This document shows, piece by piece, positions 11,380 to 21,505 of a stretch of DNA of 64,000 nucleotides. The DNA is from Pseudomonas segetis (GTDB lineage Bacteria > Pseudomonadota > Gammaproteobacteria > Pseudomonadales > Pseudomonadaceae), in assembly GCF_900188155.1 (NCBI RefSeq), contig NZ_FZOG01000002.1, forward strand, positions 635,845 through 699,844, read 5' to 3'. The notes below the pieces were generated by a model. The model was not told the DNA's origin. It searched no databases and worked only from the letters and a program-made list of their open reading frames with translations. The translations under genes and the position numbers were made by a program. The first letter of the stretch is position 1. Every line of letters starts with the position of its first letter.

Positions 11380-12008
11380 GACTCACCCTTGGCCTGGCGT
11401 GCTTTGGCAACGGTCTCAGGCCAGGTGTCGATCACCTTGTCCAAATCATTGCCATTTTTCTGCATCGACTGTGAGAACTGGTCGCGGAACAGCTTACCGA
11501 CGTTGATGCCATTGATGATCATGTTGCGCATCACCCATGAACCGCCTTTGTTGACCATGGTGTAGGCCAACGGATAAATGGTGCCGTTACCGTCCTTGAT
11601 TTCCATGTTGACCGTAGCCCGCTCTGGATCCTGAGCACCGCTGGGCGGCAGGACACGAATGTCCTGGTTGTTGTACTCAAGCAGCGCATTGCCGTAGAAC
11701 TGCATCAGGCTTTGCTTGAAGTTGGTCTGGAAGCGCTCCATTTGCGCCGGGGTTGCCTTGCGCGAATAACGCACGGTCATGACCCCACGCGAGATACCAT
11801 CAACATCGACGACCGGGCCCAGGATCGAGTCCAGAGCGTGATAAAAGGCATCAGGGTCACTGCGATATTGCTCTTTATTGGCTTTCAAGTCATTGAGCAG
11901 CTTGGTGGTGGTTTGCTGGACCACCTCGTTTGCGCTTGGCGCAGCAACGGCGAGCAGCGGCAACGCCGCCAGCAATACGACAAGGCTGTTACGAAGTACT
12001 TTGAGCAT
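11376..12008 (-). CDS. mlaC: periplasmic phospholipid-binding protein MlaC
   Basis: 210 residues. A Sec signal peptide (cleavage about AVA-APS, residue 23) is followed by the MlaC/Tol-Tol-Ttg2D domain with the characteristic YRSDPDAFY and GVMTVRYSRKATPAQ segments. MlaC ferries phospholipid between the MlaA-porin complex in the outer membrane and MlaFEDB in the inner membrane. Known in Pseudomonas as Ttg2D. Confidence 0.95.
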   Translation of the reverse strand: MLKVLRNSLVVLLAALPLLAVAAPSANEVVQQTTTKLLNDLKANKEQYRSDPDAFYHALDSILGPVVDVDGISRGVMTVRYSRKATPAQMERFQTNFKQSLMQFYGNALLEYNNQDIRVLPPSGAQDPERATVNMEIKDGNGTIYPLAYTMVNKGGSWVMRNMIINGINVGKLFRDQFSQSMQKNGNDLDKVIDTWPETVAKARQAKGES

Positions 12009-12020
12009 TATCAGTCCCCG

Positions 12021-12491
12021 TTATTTGGATTCGTCTTTGTTTACGGAATTAAGCAAGAACTTACCAATCAGGTCTTCTAGGACCAACGACGACTGGGTGT
12101 CATGAATGGTGCCGCCATCTTTGAGCACCTCTTCTTCTCCCCCCACGCTGATACCGATGTATTTCTCACCCAACAGGCCGGCCGTCAAAATTGAGGCGGT
12201 CGAATCTTCTGGCAAATTATTGACCTCCTTGTCGATGGACATGGTGACGCGGCCGGTATAGCTATCACGATCCAGATCTATCGCCACGACCTTGCCTATT
12301 GTCACCCCGGCCATGGTCACCTTGGAACGCACGGTCAGGCCCGCAATATTGTCAAAGTAGGCATAGACCTTGTAGGTATCTTCAGAGCTACCCATTGTCA
12401 GACCGCTGACGCGCAGAGCCAGTAACATCAATGCCAGCAATCCGGCCAGCAAGAACAGGCCGACACCAACTTCCAGTGTGCGGTTTTGCAT
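12021..12491 (-). CDS. mlaD: MCE-domain protein MlaD
   Basis: 156 residues. An N-terminal membrane anchor (about 8-27) precedes a single MCE domain (about 38-115) with the typical VRSKVTMAGVTIGKV strand. MlaD forms a hexameric hydrophobic channel on the periplasmic face of MlaFEDB. Its start codon shares one base with the mlaE stop. Confidence 0.95.
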   Translation of the reverse strand: MQNRTLEVGVGLFLLAGLLALMLLALRVSGLTMGSSEDTYKVYAYFDNIAGLTVRSKVTMAGVTIGKVVAIDLDRDSYTGRVTMSIDKEVNNLPEDSTASILTAGLLGEKYIGISVGGEEEVLKDGGTIHDTQSSLVLEDLIGKFLLNSVNKDESK

Positions 12492-13288
12492 CAGAAATCT
12501 CCAAACATCAAAGCAGTCAGAATAAAGTCCAGGCCCAATACAGCTAGAGAGGCATAGACCACTGTTCGGGTAGTGGCTTGACTGATGCCTTCCGAGGTCG
12601 GCTCACAATCATAGCCCTGAAACACGGCAATCCAGGTCACGACAAATCCAAAAACGATGCTCTTGATCACACCATTGAGCACGTCATCGGTAAAGGACAC
12701 GCTACTTTGCATGTTCGACCAGAACGATCCTTCATAAACGCCCAGCCAGTCGACCGCGACCATGGCGCCACCCCAGATACCGACCACGCTGAAGATCATC
12801 GCCAGCAAGGGCATCGAGATAAAGCCGGCCCACAACCTTGGCGCGACAATATGCTTGAGCGGATCGACACCGATCATGGCCAGGCTTGAAAGTTGCTCGG
12901 TGGATTTCATGTTGCCGATCTCGGCCGTTAGCGCGGAACCAGCACGCCCGGCAAATAACAACGCGGCAACAACCGGTCCCAGCTCGCGCAACAGGGTCAG
13001 GGCAACCATTTGCCCAACCGCCTGTTCCGAGCCGTAGCTGGACAGAATATTGAAGCCCTGCAACGACAGGACCATGCCGATAAACAGGCCGGACACCACA
13101 ATGATCGCCAGGGACATGACCCCCACCGAATGCAGTTGCTTGACCAGCAGGTGAAATGAGTTGCCAGAGGTACCGCGCCCTAACAGGGCACGCACCAGGA
13201 ACATTGATGAGCGCCCCAGGGTTGCGACCACATCAATACCGGCGCGCCCCAGCAATGCCACCCGTTCGATTGGTGTTCTTTTGCGCAT
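12491..13288 (-). CDS. mlaE: phospholipid ABC transporter permease MlaE
   Basis: 265 residues with the MlaE/permease-family hydrophobic pattern, including the motifs [20 protein letters not shown] (about 95-115) and an [11 protein letters not shown] loop. It is the membrane core of the MlaFEDB complex. Overlaps both neighbours by one base, a sign of tight translational coupling. Confidence 0.96.
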   Translation of the reverse strand: MRKRTPIERVALLGRAGIDVVATLGRSSMFLVRALLGRGTSGNSFHLLVKQLHSVGVMSLAIIVVSGLFIGMVLSLQGFNILSSYGSEQAVGQMVALTLLRELGPVVAALLFAGRAGSALTAEIGNMKSTEQLSSLAMIGVDPLKHIVAPRLWAGFISMPLLAMIFSVVGIWGGAMVAVDWLGVYEGSFWSNMQSSVSFTDDVLNGVIKSIVFGFVVTWIAVFQGYDCEPTSEGISQATTRTVVYASLAVLGLDFILTALMFGDF

Positions 13289-14097
13289 TAGCGCGCCCCC
13301 AGTAAATCGTCGCGGTAACTAGCCGCCGGAAAGTGAAAGGGTACCGGGCCGTCGGCTGCGCCCTGCATGAATTGCTGAATTCGCGGGCTGTCCGACTTCA
13401 TCAACTCACTGGGCGTGCCTTGTCCCAACACCTGGGTATTGCCCACGACATAGATGTAGTCAGCAATACTGGCAGTTTCAGCCAGGTCATGGGAAACCAC
13501 GATACTGGTGATACCCAGTGCGTCATTGAGCAAACGGATCAATCGAACCAGCACCCCCATCGCGATGGGGTCCTGGCCAACAAAAGGCTCATCATAAATC
13601 AGAATCTGCGGATCAAGAGCAATGGCCCTCGCCAGCGCCACGCGACGCTTCATGCCCCCCGACAACTCATCCGGCATCAGGTCGATTGCGCCGCGCAGGC
13701 CGACAGCCTGCAGCTTCATCAGCACAATATCGCGAATCATTTCGTCTGGAAGCTTGGTATGCACACGCAAGGGAAAGGCCACGTTCTCGAATACATCGAG
13801 ATCGGTAAACAGCGCGCCACTTTGAAACAGCACGCCCATCTGCTTGCGCATGTCGAACAATTCACTGCGCGACAACGTCGGCAGGTCGACTCCATTGACC
13901 CACACCTCCCCGGCAGAGGGCTTAAGCTCAGCGGCTATCAGCCTCAGCAGGGTCGTCTTTCCGCTTCCGGAAGGCCCCATGATGCCGATCACCTTGCCGC
14001 GCGGGATGCACACATCGATATTCTTGAAAATATCTCGGTCACCGCGCTTAAAACTGACGTTTTTAAGCTCAACCGCGTAATGACTATCGGCGCCCAT
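13288..14097 (-). CDS. mlaF: phospholipid ABC transporter ATPase MlaF
   Basis: 269 residues. Walker [10 protein letters not shown] at about 41-49, ABC signature [14 protein letters not shown] near 144, Walker B LIYDEPF near 168 and the switch histidine in VVSHDL are all intact. It drives MlaE-dependent phospholipid movement. First gene of the operon; its promoter must lie in the 248-base divergent spacer shared with kdsD. Confidence 0.96.
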   Translation of the reverse strand: MGADSHYAVELKNVSFKRGDRDIFKNIDVCIPRGKVIGIMGPSGSGKTTLLRLIAAELKPSAGEVWVNGVDLPTLSRSELFDMRKQMGVLFQSGALFTDLDVFENVAFPLRVHTKLPDEMIRDIVLMKLQAVGLRGAIDLMPDELSGGMKRRVALARAIALDPQILIYDEPFVGQDPIAMGVLVRLIRLLNDALGITSIVVSHDLAETASIADYIYVVGNTQVLGQGTPSELMKSDSPRIQQFMQGAADGPVPFHFPAASYRDDLLGAR

Positions 14098-14303
14098 CTA
14101 AACTCCTTACGAACAACTCCCTTGGTAGACGCATGGCATTAAACCGAAGACACCATGCCAACCATTAGGGCCGAATTGGGGATGCAGCATACCACCACCC
14201 CCAGAAGCGCTCCCAATATTAGCAAACACGGCAAAGCACTCATACTCATAACCAGCACACAAGTGCGACACAATTCTAAGATGAGCCAGCAACGCTTTCG
14301 GGC

Positions 14304-14309
14304 TATAAT
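14304..14309 (+). promoter_or_regulatory. candidate -10 element for kdsD
   Basis: A perfect TATAAT lies 37 bases before the kdsD start in the divergent mlaF-kdsD spacer. No clear -35 is seen at the right distance. Confidence 0.35.
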
Positions 14310-14345
14310 CGCTGGCTTTTACAGAGCACGACCTGGCCGACCGCT

Positions 14346-15320
14346 ATGAACCAGTCAAACGACCTGATCAAATCCGCGCAGCGCACCATTCGCCTAGAGC
14401 TCGAAGCAGTTGAAGAACTGCTGCCCCGGATTGATGACAATTTCATCCGCGCCTGCGAGCTGATCCTTTCAAGCAAAGGCCGGGTCGTTGTAGTCGGCAT
14501 GGGTAAATCAGGTCACGTCGGCAACAAGATCGCCGCTACTTTGGCCAGCACGGGCACCACGGCTTTTTTTGTCCACCCCGCCGAAGCCAGTCACGGCGAC
14601 ATGGGCATGATCACCCGCGACGACGTGGTACTCGCGCTTTCCAACTCGGGCTCGACCGCTGAGATCGTGACCCTATTGCCACTGATCAAGCGCCTGGGCA
14701 TCAAACTGATCAGCATGACAGGCAACCCCGAGTCGGCTCTGGCCAAGGCCGCCGAAGTCAATCTCGATGCCAGCGTATCGAAAGAGGCTTGCCCGCTTAA
14801 CCTGGCCCCCACTTCATCGACCACCGCATCGCTGGTGCTGGGCGATGCACTGGCGATCGCCCTGCTTGAGGCTCGCGGCTTTACTGCTGAAGACTTTGCC
14901 TTTTCGCATCCGGGTGGTGCCCTCGGCAGGCGTTTGTTGCTGAAAGTGGAAAACGTCATGCATACCGGCGACGGCTTGCCTACAGTCAAGCGAGGCACCT
15001 CGCTTCGCGAGGCTTTACTGGTCATGACCCAGAAAGGCCTGGGCATGACAGTCGTGATCGATGAAAACGGCTTACTGGCCGGAATCTTTACAGATGGTGA
15101 CTTGCGCAGAACTCTGGATCGGGAAATTGATCTACGTGAAGCAACCATCGATCAAGTCATGACCGCCCGTGGCAAAACCGCCCGCGCCGAAATGCTCGCC
15201 GCCGAGGCCTTGAAGATCATGGAAGACCATAAAATCAGCTCGCTGGTGGTCGTTGATGACAACGACCGCCCAATTGGCGCGCTGAACATGCACGACCTAC
15301 TACGTGCCGGAGTAATGTGA
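14346..15320 (+). CDS. kdsD: arabinose-5-phosphate isomerase
   Basis: 324 residues. An N-terminal SIS sugar-isomerase domain (GMGKSGHVGNK near 51-61; ALSNSGSTAEI near 98) is followed by two CBS domains (about 205-324). The enzyme converts ribulose-5-phosphate to arabinose-5-phosphate, the first step to Kdo for LPS. Start of a long co-directional cluster (kdsD-kdsC-lptC-lptA-lptB). Its TGA overlaps the kdsC ATG. Confidence 0.95.
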   Translation: MNQSNDLIKSAQRTIRLELEAVEELLPRIDDNFIRACELILSSKGRVVVVGMGKSGHVGNKIAATLASTGTTAFFVHPAEASHGDMGMITRDDVVLALSNSGSTAEIVTLLPLIKRLGIKLISMTGNPESALAKAAEVNLDASVSKEACPLNLAPTSSTTASLVLGDALAIALLEARGFTAEDFAFSHPGGALGRRLLLKVENVMHTGDGLPTVKRGTSLREALLVMTQKGLGMTVVIDENGLLAGIFTDGDLRRTLDREIDLREATIDQVMTARGKTARAEMLAAEALKIMEDHKISSLVVVDDNDRPIGALNMHDLLRAGVM

Positions 15321-15844
15321 TGACCCCAGAATTCAAAGAACGAGCCCGTGCGATCAAACTGGCGATTTTTGACGTTGACGGCGTGCTGACGGACGGCAAG
15401 TTATACTTCCTGGTCGATGGTAGCGAATTCAAGACGTTCAATACGCTCGACGGCCACGGCATAAAAATGCTGATCAACTCGGGCGTACGCACCGCAATAA
15501 TCAGCGGACGCAAAACCCCTGTGGTGGAACGTCGTGCACAAAACCTGGGGATTCAACACCTTTACCAAGGCCGAGAAGACAAAATTGCAGTGCTCGACGA
15601 GCTCCTTGGCGAACTCGGCCTAGACTATGAACAGGTTGCCTACCTGGGAGATGATTTGCCCGACCTGCCAGTGATTCGCCGGGTGGGACTGGGTGTCGCG
15701 GTAGCCAACGCTGATTCTTTTGTGCGTCAACACGCGTTCGCGGTAACCCAAGCCAGGGGCGGAGAAGGCGCAGCACGCGAATTCTGCGAATCAATCATGC
15801 TCGCCCAGGGCACCCTTGAAGCTGCTCAAGCAGCCTACCTGTAG
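15320..15844 (+). CDS. kdsC: 3-deoxy-D-manno-octulosonate 8-phosphate phosphatase
   Basis: 174 residues of the HAD superfamily. The nucleophile motif DVDGVLTDG (Asp18, Asp20) and the metal-site motif YLGDDLPDL are present, with no cap domain, as in tetrameric KdsC. It hydrolyses Kdo-8-phosphate to Kdo. I chose the ATG at 15320, seven bases after GGAG and overlapping the kdsD stop by one base; a GTG at 15317 is an alternative but sits too close to the ribosome site. Confidence 0.93.
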   Translation: MTPEFKERARAIKLAIFDVDGVLTDGKLYFLVDGSEFKTFNTLDGHGIKMLINSGVRTAIISGRKTPVVERRAQNLGIQHLYQGREDKIAVLDELLGELGLDYEQVAYLGDDLPDLPVIRRVGLGVAVANADSFVRQHAFAVTQARGGEGAAREFCESIMLAQGTLEAAQAAYL

Positions 15845-15855
15845 AACAGCAAACT

Positions 15856-16422
15856 ATGCGCAAGCCACTGAACATACTGCTCCTCATACTCGGCGTACTG
15901 CTCGTGGCAGCTGCCGGGTATTGGAATATCAACCCGGACAGCTTCGCGGACAAACCTGCAAAGACCACGTCGCAAAGTACAATTGACTTTTATGTGGTCA
16001 ACTCCAAAACCGTGCAATATCAACCCGACGGGAAATTGCATTACGAGCTCACAGCCGACAAAGTCGAGCATGCCAAAGCCTCGGACATCTCCTACCTGAC
16101 ACAACCCGACTTGCTGCTATACCGCGGAACAGAGCTGCCCTGGCATGTCCAAAGTGAAAAAGGCGAAGTCTCCCCGGGCGGTAAGGAGGTCGAGCTGATT
16201 GACAAGGTTCGCGTTGAACGCACCGATGCAAAGGGGCGGCCAACACTGCTTACGACCAGTCGCCTGACTGTAATTCCCGATAAGGAATATGCGCAGACGC
16301 AGCAAGCCGTTAGAATCGACGCAGCCAATGGGGTGACCACGGCGCAAGGAATGAAAGCGTATTTAAATGACAGCAGGATGCTCTTGCTGTCCAACGTAAG
16401 AGGCCAGCATGAGGTTCGTTAA
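15856..16422 (+). CDS. lptC: LPS export protein LptC
   Basis: 188 residues. One N-terminal transmembrane helix (about 5-22) anchors a periplasmic beta-jellyroll domain (DUF1239/LptC). LptC takes LPS from LptB2FG and passes it to LptA. Lies 11 bases after kdsC and overlaps lptA by 14 bases. Confidence 0.94.
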   Translation: MRKPLNILLLILGVLLVAAAGYWNINPDSFADKPAKTTSQSTIDFYVVNSKTVQYQPDGKLHYELTADKVEHAKASDISYLTQPDLLLYRGTELPWHVQSEKGEVSPGGKEVELIDKVRVERTDAKGRPTLLTTSRLTVIPDKEYAQTQQAVRIDAANGVTTAQGMKAYLNDSRMLLLSNVRGQHEVR

Positions 16423-16945
16423 AACCCTCCCCCTTCTGCTCAGCTTGGGTGCATCGCTAGGAAGCGTTCATGCCTGGGCTTTGCCAACTGACCGCGATCA
16501 ACCGATTCGCGTGCAGGCAGACAGCGCAGAACTTGACGACAAGCAAGGTGTTGCGGTTTATCGCGGCGATGTCGTCATCACTCAAGGCACGATGAAAATC
16601 ACCGGTGACACGGTCACCATTACCCAGAATGCCAAAGGCGAAATCGACGTTTTCACTTCAGTCGGACGCCCGGCCTACTATGAGCAGAAACCTGCGGTAG
16701 ACAAAGAAATCGTCAAAGCCTACGGCCTGACCATCCAATATTTTGCAGCCAATGAACGTATTGTCCTGATTGACCAAGCCAAGGTCATTCAAGAGGGCAA
16801 CACCTTCGAAGGCGAGAAAATCGTCTACGACACGCAGCGCCAAATCGTCAATGCTGGCCGCGCAACAGGCACCAAGGTGACCTCGCCGCGCCCACGCATC
16901 GATATGGTGATCCAGCCGAAGAACAAACCCACCCAAGGGCAGTAA
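16409..16945 (+). CDS. lptA: periplasmic LPS-bridge protein LptA
   Basis: 178 residues with a Sec signal peptide (cleavage near residue 22-24, after VHA or AWA) and an OstA-like beta-jellyroll domain, which includes the repeated short strands YRGDVVITQGTMKITGD. LptA units join LptC to LptD to form the periplasmic LPS bridge. Three bases separate its stop from lptB. Confidence 0.95.
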   Translation: MRFVKTLPLLLSLGASLGSVHAWALPTDRDQPIRVQADSAELDDKQGVAVYRGDVVITQGTMKITGDTVTITQNAKGEIDVFTSVGRPAYYEQKPAVDKEIVKAYGLTIQYFAANERIVLIDQAKVIQEGNTFEGEKIVYDTQRQIVNAGRATGTKVTSPRPRIDMVIQPKNKPTQGQ

Positions 16946-16948
16946 TTA

Positions 16949-17674
16949 ATGGCTACATTGAAAGCCCAACACCTGGCCAAAAGCTACAAAAGCCGCCAGG
17001 TTGTCCGTGACGTTAGCCTGAGCATCGACAGCGGCCAAATCGTCGGCCTGCTTGGCCCTAACGGTGCAGGTAAGACCACCTGCTTCTACATGATCGTGGG
17101 CTTAGTGCAGGCTGACCAGGGACGCATCCTGATTGACGACCTCGACGTCAGCCATCAGCCCATGCACGGCCGCGCACGTGCCGGCATTGGCTACCTGCCT
17201 CAAGAAGCATCGATTTTCCGCAAGCTCAGCGTTGCCGATAACATCATGGCGATTCTTGAGACTCGCAAAGAACTTGACCGTGCTGGCCGTGAAGCTGAAC
17301 TGGAAAGCCTCCTTGAGGAGTTCCATATTCACCATATTCGCGACAACCTGGGCATGAGCCTGTCCGGCGGTGAGCGACGCCGGGTTGAAATCGCCCGCGC
17401 CCTGGCAACAGCACCGAAATTCATCTTGCTTGATGAGCCATTTGCCGGTGTTGACCCGATCTCGGTTGGCGATATTAAGCAAATCATCCACCACTTGAAA
17501 GCCAAGGGTATCGGCGTGCTGATCACCGACCACAATGTGCGCGAAACGCTGGATATTTGCGAAACAGCCTATATCGTCAGCGACGGCCAGCTCATTGCGG
17601 AAGGCAACTCGGAAGCGATTCTGGCCAACCAGACGGTAAAAGAAGTCTACCTGGGCCATGAATTCCGCCTTTAA
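16949..17674 (+). CDS. lptB: LPS export ABC transporter ATPase LptB
   Basis: 241 residues. Walker [10 protein letters not shown] at about 36-44, signature [14 protein letters not shown] near 137, Walker [14 protein letters not shown] near 158 and switch histidine in ITDHNVRE. It powers LPS extraction by LptFG, which are encoded elsewhere. Last gene before rpoN, the order also found in E. coli (lptB-rpoN-hpf-ptsN-rapZ-npr). Confidence 0.97.
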   Translation: MATLKAQHLAKSYKSRQVVRDVSLSIDSGQIVGLLGPNGAGKTTCFYMIVGLVQADQGRILIDDLDVSHQPMHGRARAGIGYLPQEASIFRKLSVADNIMAILETRKELDRAGREAELESLLEEFHIHHIRDNLGMSLSGGERRRVEIARALATAPKFILLDEPFAGVDPISVGDIKQIIHHLKAKGIGVLITDHNVRETLDICETAYIVSDGQLIAEGNSEAILANQTVKEVYLGHEFRL

Positions 17675-17732
17675 CCCGGTTTTTCTCAACCGATTAGCGT
17701 CAACTGCTAGGCAAAGCACTGCAATTCGGGCA

Positions 17733-17738
17733 TATAAT
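17733..17738 (+). promoter_or_regulatory. candidate -10 element for rpoN
   Basis: TATAAT in the lptB-rpoN spacer, 72 bases before the rpoN start, followed by a short GGCGCC inverted repeat (17751-17767) in the presumed leader. A convincing -35 is not visible. Confidence 0.35.
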
Positions 17739-17809
17739 TTGCTTCCTTGAGGCGCCCATCAGGCGCCCTGTAGTGGATTGCGCAAAGACGCCGGTAAATA
17801 AGGTCTGCA

Positions 17810-19324
17810 ATGAAACCATCGCTAGTCCTGAAGATGGGCCAGCAGCTGACGATGACTCCTCAGCTGCAACAAGCCATTCGCTTACTCCAACTGTCGACCC
17901 TGGATCTCCAGCAAGAAATCCAAGAGGCACTGGAGTCAAACCCAATGCTCGAACGTCAGGAAGACGGCGAAGACTTCGACAACTCGGACCCCATGGCCGA
18001 CGGCGCCGAGACCGCCACCGCCGAGCAGCCTGCACAGCAGGACAATTTCCAGGAAACCAGCTTCCAGGATGCTCCGCAAACCGTGGACAACCTCGAGGAT
18101 GGCGAGTGGAACGAGCGTATCCCCAACGAACTTCCAGTGGATACCGCCTGGGAAGATGTCTACCAAACCAGCGCCAGCAGCCTGCCCAGCAGCAGCGATG
18201 ACGACGAATGGGACTTCACCACGCGCACTTCGACCGGCGATAGCCTGCAGAGCCACATGCTCTGGCAGCTCAACCTGTCCCCCATGTCCGACAAGGATCG
18301 CCTGATTGCGGTTACCCTGATCGACTGCATCAATCCCCAGGGCTACCTCGAAGAAACCCTGCAAGAGATTCTCGAAGCCTTCGACCCGGAACTGGACATC
18401 GAACTGGACGAAATAGAAGCCGTCCTGCACCGCATCCAGCAGTTTGAACCCTCAGGCATTGCCGCCCGCGACCTGCGCGAATGCCTGACCCTGCAACTGC
18501 GCCAGCTGCCAGCCAAGACCCCCTGGCTTGCCGAAGCGCAACGACTCGCCAATGACTATCTGGATTTGCTGGGCAACCGCGATTACAGCCAGCTGATGCG
18601 CCGCATGAAGCTCAAGGAAGACGAGCTACGCCAGGTCATCGAATTGATCCAGAGCCTCAACCCACGACCGGGTTCGCAGATTGAGTCCAGCGAACCCGAA
18701 TACGTGGTACCCGATGTCATTGTGCGCAAACACAACGAGCGCTGGCTGGTTGAACTCAACCAGGAAGCCATGCCCCGACTCCGCGTCAATGCGCAATACG
18801 CGGGTTTTGTGCGCCGCGCTGACTCCAGCGCCGACAACACCTTCATGCGCAACCAGCTTCAAGAAGCCCGCTGGTTTATCAAAAGCCTGCAAAGCCGCAA
18901 CGAAACGCTGATGAAGGTTGCGACCCAGATCGTTGAACATCAACGGGGCTTTCTCGACTACGGCGACGAGGCGATGAAACCACTGGTGCTGCACGATATC
19001 GCCGAAGCGGTGGGCATGCACGAGTCGACCATTTCCCGGGTCACCACCCAGAAATTCATGCACACCCCCCGTGGCATTTACGAGTTGAAATACTTCTTCT
19101 CCAGCCACGTCAGCACCTCCGAAGGCGGAGAATGCTCGTCTACAGCGATCCGCGCGATCATCAAAAAACTGGTTGCAGCGGAAAATGCAAAAAAGCCGTT
19201 GAGTGACAGCAAGATCGCTGGTTTACTGGAGACACAAGGCATTCAAGTAGCTCGACGCACAGTTGCTAAATACCGGGAATCACTCGGTATCGCGCCTTCA
19301 AGTGAACGCAAGCGATTGATGTAA
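17810..19324 (+). CDS. rpoN: RNA polymerase sigma-54 factor
   Basis: 504 residues. Glutamine-rich region I (residues 1-50) that contacts enhancer-binding proteins, an acidic region II (about 50-120), the core-binding domain, a helix-turn-helix (about 375-400) and the RpoN box [10 protein letters not shown] near residue 480 that reads the -24 element. It directs transcription of nitrogen, motility and carbon-use genes at -24/-12 promoters. Length is normal. Preceded by 135 bases, so it likely has its own promoter. Confidence 0.97.
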   Translation: MKPSLVLKMGQQLTMTPQLQQAIRLLQLSTLDLQQEIQEALESNPMLERQEDGEDFDNSDPMADGAETATAEQPAQQDNFQETSFQDAPQTVDNLEDGEWNERIPNELPVDTAWEDVYQTSASSLPSSSDDDEWDFTTRTSTGDSLQSHMLWQLNLSPMSDKDRLIAVTLIDCINPQGYLEETLQEILEAFDPELDIELDEIEAVLHRIQQFEPSGIAARDLRECLTLQLRQLPAKTPWLAEAQRLANDYLDLLGNRDYSQLMRRMKLKEDELRQVIELIQSLNPRPGSQIESSEPEYVVPDVIVRKHNERWLVELNQEAMPRLRVNAQYAGFVRRADSSADNTFMRNQLQEARWFIKSLQSRNETLMKVATQIVEHQRGFLDYGDEAMKPLVLHDIAEAVGMHESTISRVTTQKFMHTPRGIYELKYFFSSHVSTSEGGECSSTAIRAIIKKLVAAENAKKPLSDSKIAGLLETQGIQVARRTVAKYRESLGIAPSSERKRLM

Positions 19325-19504
19325 CAGCTGATGAACAGGAAGATCGTCTCAATCACTATCGAACTGACCCGCTCTTAGCTAAAAGCAGCCATACTAAGGG
19401 CGTAAAGGTGTCAGGCTCGGTTACTGGGGGTCTTACGCGCCACAGTGTTCCGGCGGCAGGCAACTCGGCCTGTCTCTTACACACGGCAACAAGGAGAAAG
19501 CGGT

Positions 19505-19813
19505 ATGCAAGTCAACATCAGTGGACACCAACTGGATGTGACCGACGCCCTGCGCGAGTACATCGACGAAAAATTCAGTCGACTAGAGCGCCACTTCGAC
19601 AAGATCACGAACGTACAAGTCATTATGGAGGTCGAGAAGCTCAAGCAGAAGATCGAAGCCACCTTACACATTGCAGGCGGCGAGATAGTCGCCAACGCCG
19701 AACATGATGACATGTATGCAGCAATCGATTTACTGACCGACAAACTCGATAGACAACTTATCAAGCACAAGGAAAAGCAGCTCGACCGTCAACAGGGCGC
19801 AATGGCCCGTTGA
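19505..19813 (+). CDS. hpf: ribosome hibernation promoting factor (short form)
   Basis: 102 residues covering only the HPF/YfiA alpha-beta domain, so the short type that works with RMF to form 100S ribosomes in gamma-proteobacteria. Start at the ATG opening MQVNIS with an AAGGAGAAAG ribosome site. The 180-base gap after rpoN suggests a separate promoter. Confidence 0.95.
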   Translation: MQVNISGHQLDVTDALREYIDEKFSRLERHFDKITNVQVIMEVEKLKQKIEATLHIAGGEIVANAEHDDMYAAIDLLTDKLDRQLIKHKEKQLDRQQGAMAR

Positions 19814-19828
19814 TATCGCCCTACTCCT

Positions 19829-20293
19829 ATGATCCGACTTGAAAATATCCTGACCCCCGGCCGTTCCCTGGTGAACGTGCCGGGCGGCAGTAAAAAACGC
19901 GTTCTCGAACAGATTGCCAACCTGGTTGCGCGCGAATTGCCCGACCTCGATGGACAAGACATTTTCGAAAGCCTGATCGCCCGCGAAAAACTCGGGTCCA
20001 CTGGTTTTGGTAATGGCATTGCCATTCCACACTGCCGTTTGCCTGCATGCAATGCCCCCATCAGCGCCTTGCTCAAGCTCGACTCAGCTGTCGACTTCGA
20101 CGCGATTGATGGCGCTCCGGTTGACTTGCTGTTCGTGCTACTGGTTCCTGAAGCCGCTACGGATGAACACCTAGAGCTGCTTCGTCAAATAGCGAGCATG
20201 CTTGACCGCAGCGACGTCCGTGAGCGACTGCGCCAGGCACAAAGCAATGAAGCCCTGTACCAGGTTGTTGTCGACGTACAGAACAACAGCTAA
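19829..20293 (+). CDS. ptsN: PTS IIA-like nitrogen regulatory protein
   Basis: 154 residues of the EIIA mannitol/fructose type. The phosphorylated histidine is His68 in [15 protein letters not shown]-Ntr takes phosphate from the PtsP-NPr relay and acts as a signal, for example on potassium transport, carbon overflow and sigma-54-related control, rather than in sugar uptake. Sits 15 bases after hpf and 16 before rapZ. Confidence 0.96.
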   Translation: MIRLENILTPGRSLVNVPGGSKKRVLEQIANLVARELPDLDGQDIFESLIAREKLGSTGFGNGIAIPHCRLPACNAPISALLKLDSAVDFDAIDGAPVDLLFVLLVPEAATDEHLELLRQIASMLDRSDVRERLRQAQSNEALYQVVVDVQNNS

Positions 20294-20309
20294 ACGACAG
20301 AGAACCTAC

Positions 20310-21167
20310 ATGCGCTTGATAATAGTCAGCGGGCGTTCAGGATCAGGTAAAAGCACCGCCCTTGATGTACTTGAGGACAACGGTTTCTACTGCATAGACA
20401 ACCTGCCGGCCAGCTTGCTTCCCCAGCTAGCTGAACGAGCGTTTCAGCAGAAAGATTCAGCTCACCCCAATGTCGCGGTGTCGATCGATGCCCGCAACCT
20501 GCCAAGCGACTTGAACATGTTTCCCGAGTTGCTTGAGCAAGTCCGTGCGCGCAATGTTCAGTGCGACCTGCTGTACCTGGACGCCAACGAAGAAACGCTG
20601 CTCAAACGCTTCTCTGAAACGCGCCGGCGCCATCCGCTGACCAACGACAATCGGTCATTGGCGGAAGCCATTACCGATGAAACCCTGCTGCTTGAGCCAA
20701 TCATTGATCTGGCCGACCTGAAGATAGACACCACCCACCTGAATCTCTACCAACTGCGCGACACCTTGGCCTTGCGCCTGCTGAACAAGCCGGATCCGGG
20801 CACTGCATTTCTGGTTGAATCCTTTGGTTTCAAGCGAGGCATGCCGGTTGACGCAGATGTGGTATTTGATGTGCGTTGCCTGCCAAACCCGTATTGGCGC
20901 GCTGAACTACGCGATTTCTCGGGGCTTGAGAAACCCGTTATTGACTATCTTGACAGCCAGGCGGATGTCCAGGAGATGTATCAGGACATCCATGCCTACC
21001 TGAGCAAATGGTTGCCACGCTTCGCGGCCAGCAATCGCGCCTATGTGACGATCGCCATTGGCTGCACGGGTGGGCATCACCGCTCGGTGTATATCGCCAA
21101 CCGCCTGGGCAAAGCGCTCAAGGCCCAGCTCAAAAACGTCCAGACTCGCCACCGCGACCTCAGTTAA
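20310..21167 (+). CDS. rapZ: RNase adapter protein RapZ
   Basis: 285 residues. N-terminal Walker A GRSGSGKS at 8-15 and a C-terminal domain with the conserved [13 protein letters not shown] motif (about 254-266). In E. coli RapZ binds the sRNA GlmZ, guides RNase E and senses glucosamine-6-phosphate. Whether the same RNA target exists here is not known. The start is the ATG opening MRLIIV; the longer upstream frame overlaps ptsN. Confidence 0.95.
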   Translation: MRLIIVSGRSGSGKSTALDVLEDNGFYCIDNLPASLLPQLAERAFQQKDSAHPNVAVSIDARNLPSDLNMFPELLEQVRARNVQCDLLYLDANEETLLKRFSETRRRHPLTNDNRSLAEAITDETLLLEPIIDLADLKIDTTHLNLYQLRDTLALRLLNKPDPGTAFLVESFGFKRGMPVDADVVFDVRCLPNPYWRAELRDFSGLEKPVIDYLDSQADVQEMYQDIHAYLSKWLPRFAASNRAYVTIAIGCTGGHHRSVYIANRLGKALKAQLKNVQTRHRDLS

Positions 21168-21179
21168 GGAATTGCCGCG

Positions 21180-21452
21180 ATGCCCGCCTGCGAAGTAACC
21201 ATTATCAACAAGCTCGGTTTGCACGCACGGGCTGCCGCCAAATTTGTCGGCGTTGCCACACAGTATCCTTGCAGCATCAAGATTGGCCGTACATCACAGA
21301 GCCTGGTCGACGGCAAAAGCATCATGTCGGTGATGATGCTGGCGGCAGGCAAAGGCACCTCGGTACACCTGCTAACCGAAGGCGAGCAGGATGAACAGGC
21401 GCTCGATGCCCTGCTCGAGTTGATCAACAACTACTTCGATGAAGGCGAATAG
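21180..21452 (+). CDS. ptsO: nitrogen PTS phosphocarrier NPr
   Basis: 90 residues, an HPr-fold protein. The active-site histidine is His15 in NKLGLHARAAAKF; a serine at the HPr Ser46 position occurs in GKSIMSVMML. NPr passes phosphate from PtsP to PtsN. Last gene of the rpoN cluster, closed by a strong hairpin. Confidence 0.95.
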   Translation: MPACEVTIINKLGLHARAAAKFVGVATQYPCSIKIGRTSQSLVDGKSIMSVMMLAAGKGTSVHLLTEGEQDEQALDALLELINNYFDEGE

Positions 21453-21474
21453 TGCGCGATTGCCGCAAACCAAT

Positions 21475-21498
21475 GGGCGGATGACAAATCATCCGCCC
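21475..21498. terminator. hairpin terminator between ptsO and pmbA
   Basis: Perfect 10-bp stem GGGCGGATGA/TCATCCGCCC with a four-base loop between two convergent genes. The T-tract is weak on both sides. Confidence 0.65.
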
Positions 21499-21505
21499 TG
21501 CTTGA

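Noticed and set aside
17708..17722. Possible -24/-12 (sigma-54) promoter before rpoN
   Set aside because: AGGCAAAGCACTGCA recalls the consensus, but the spacing between GG and GC is nine bases, one short of the near-invariant ten.
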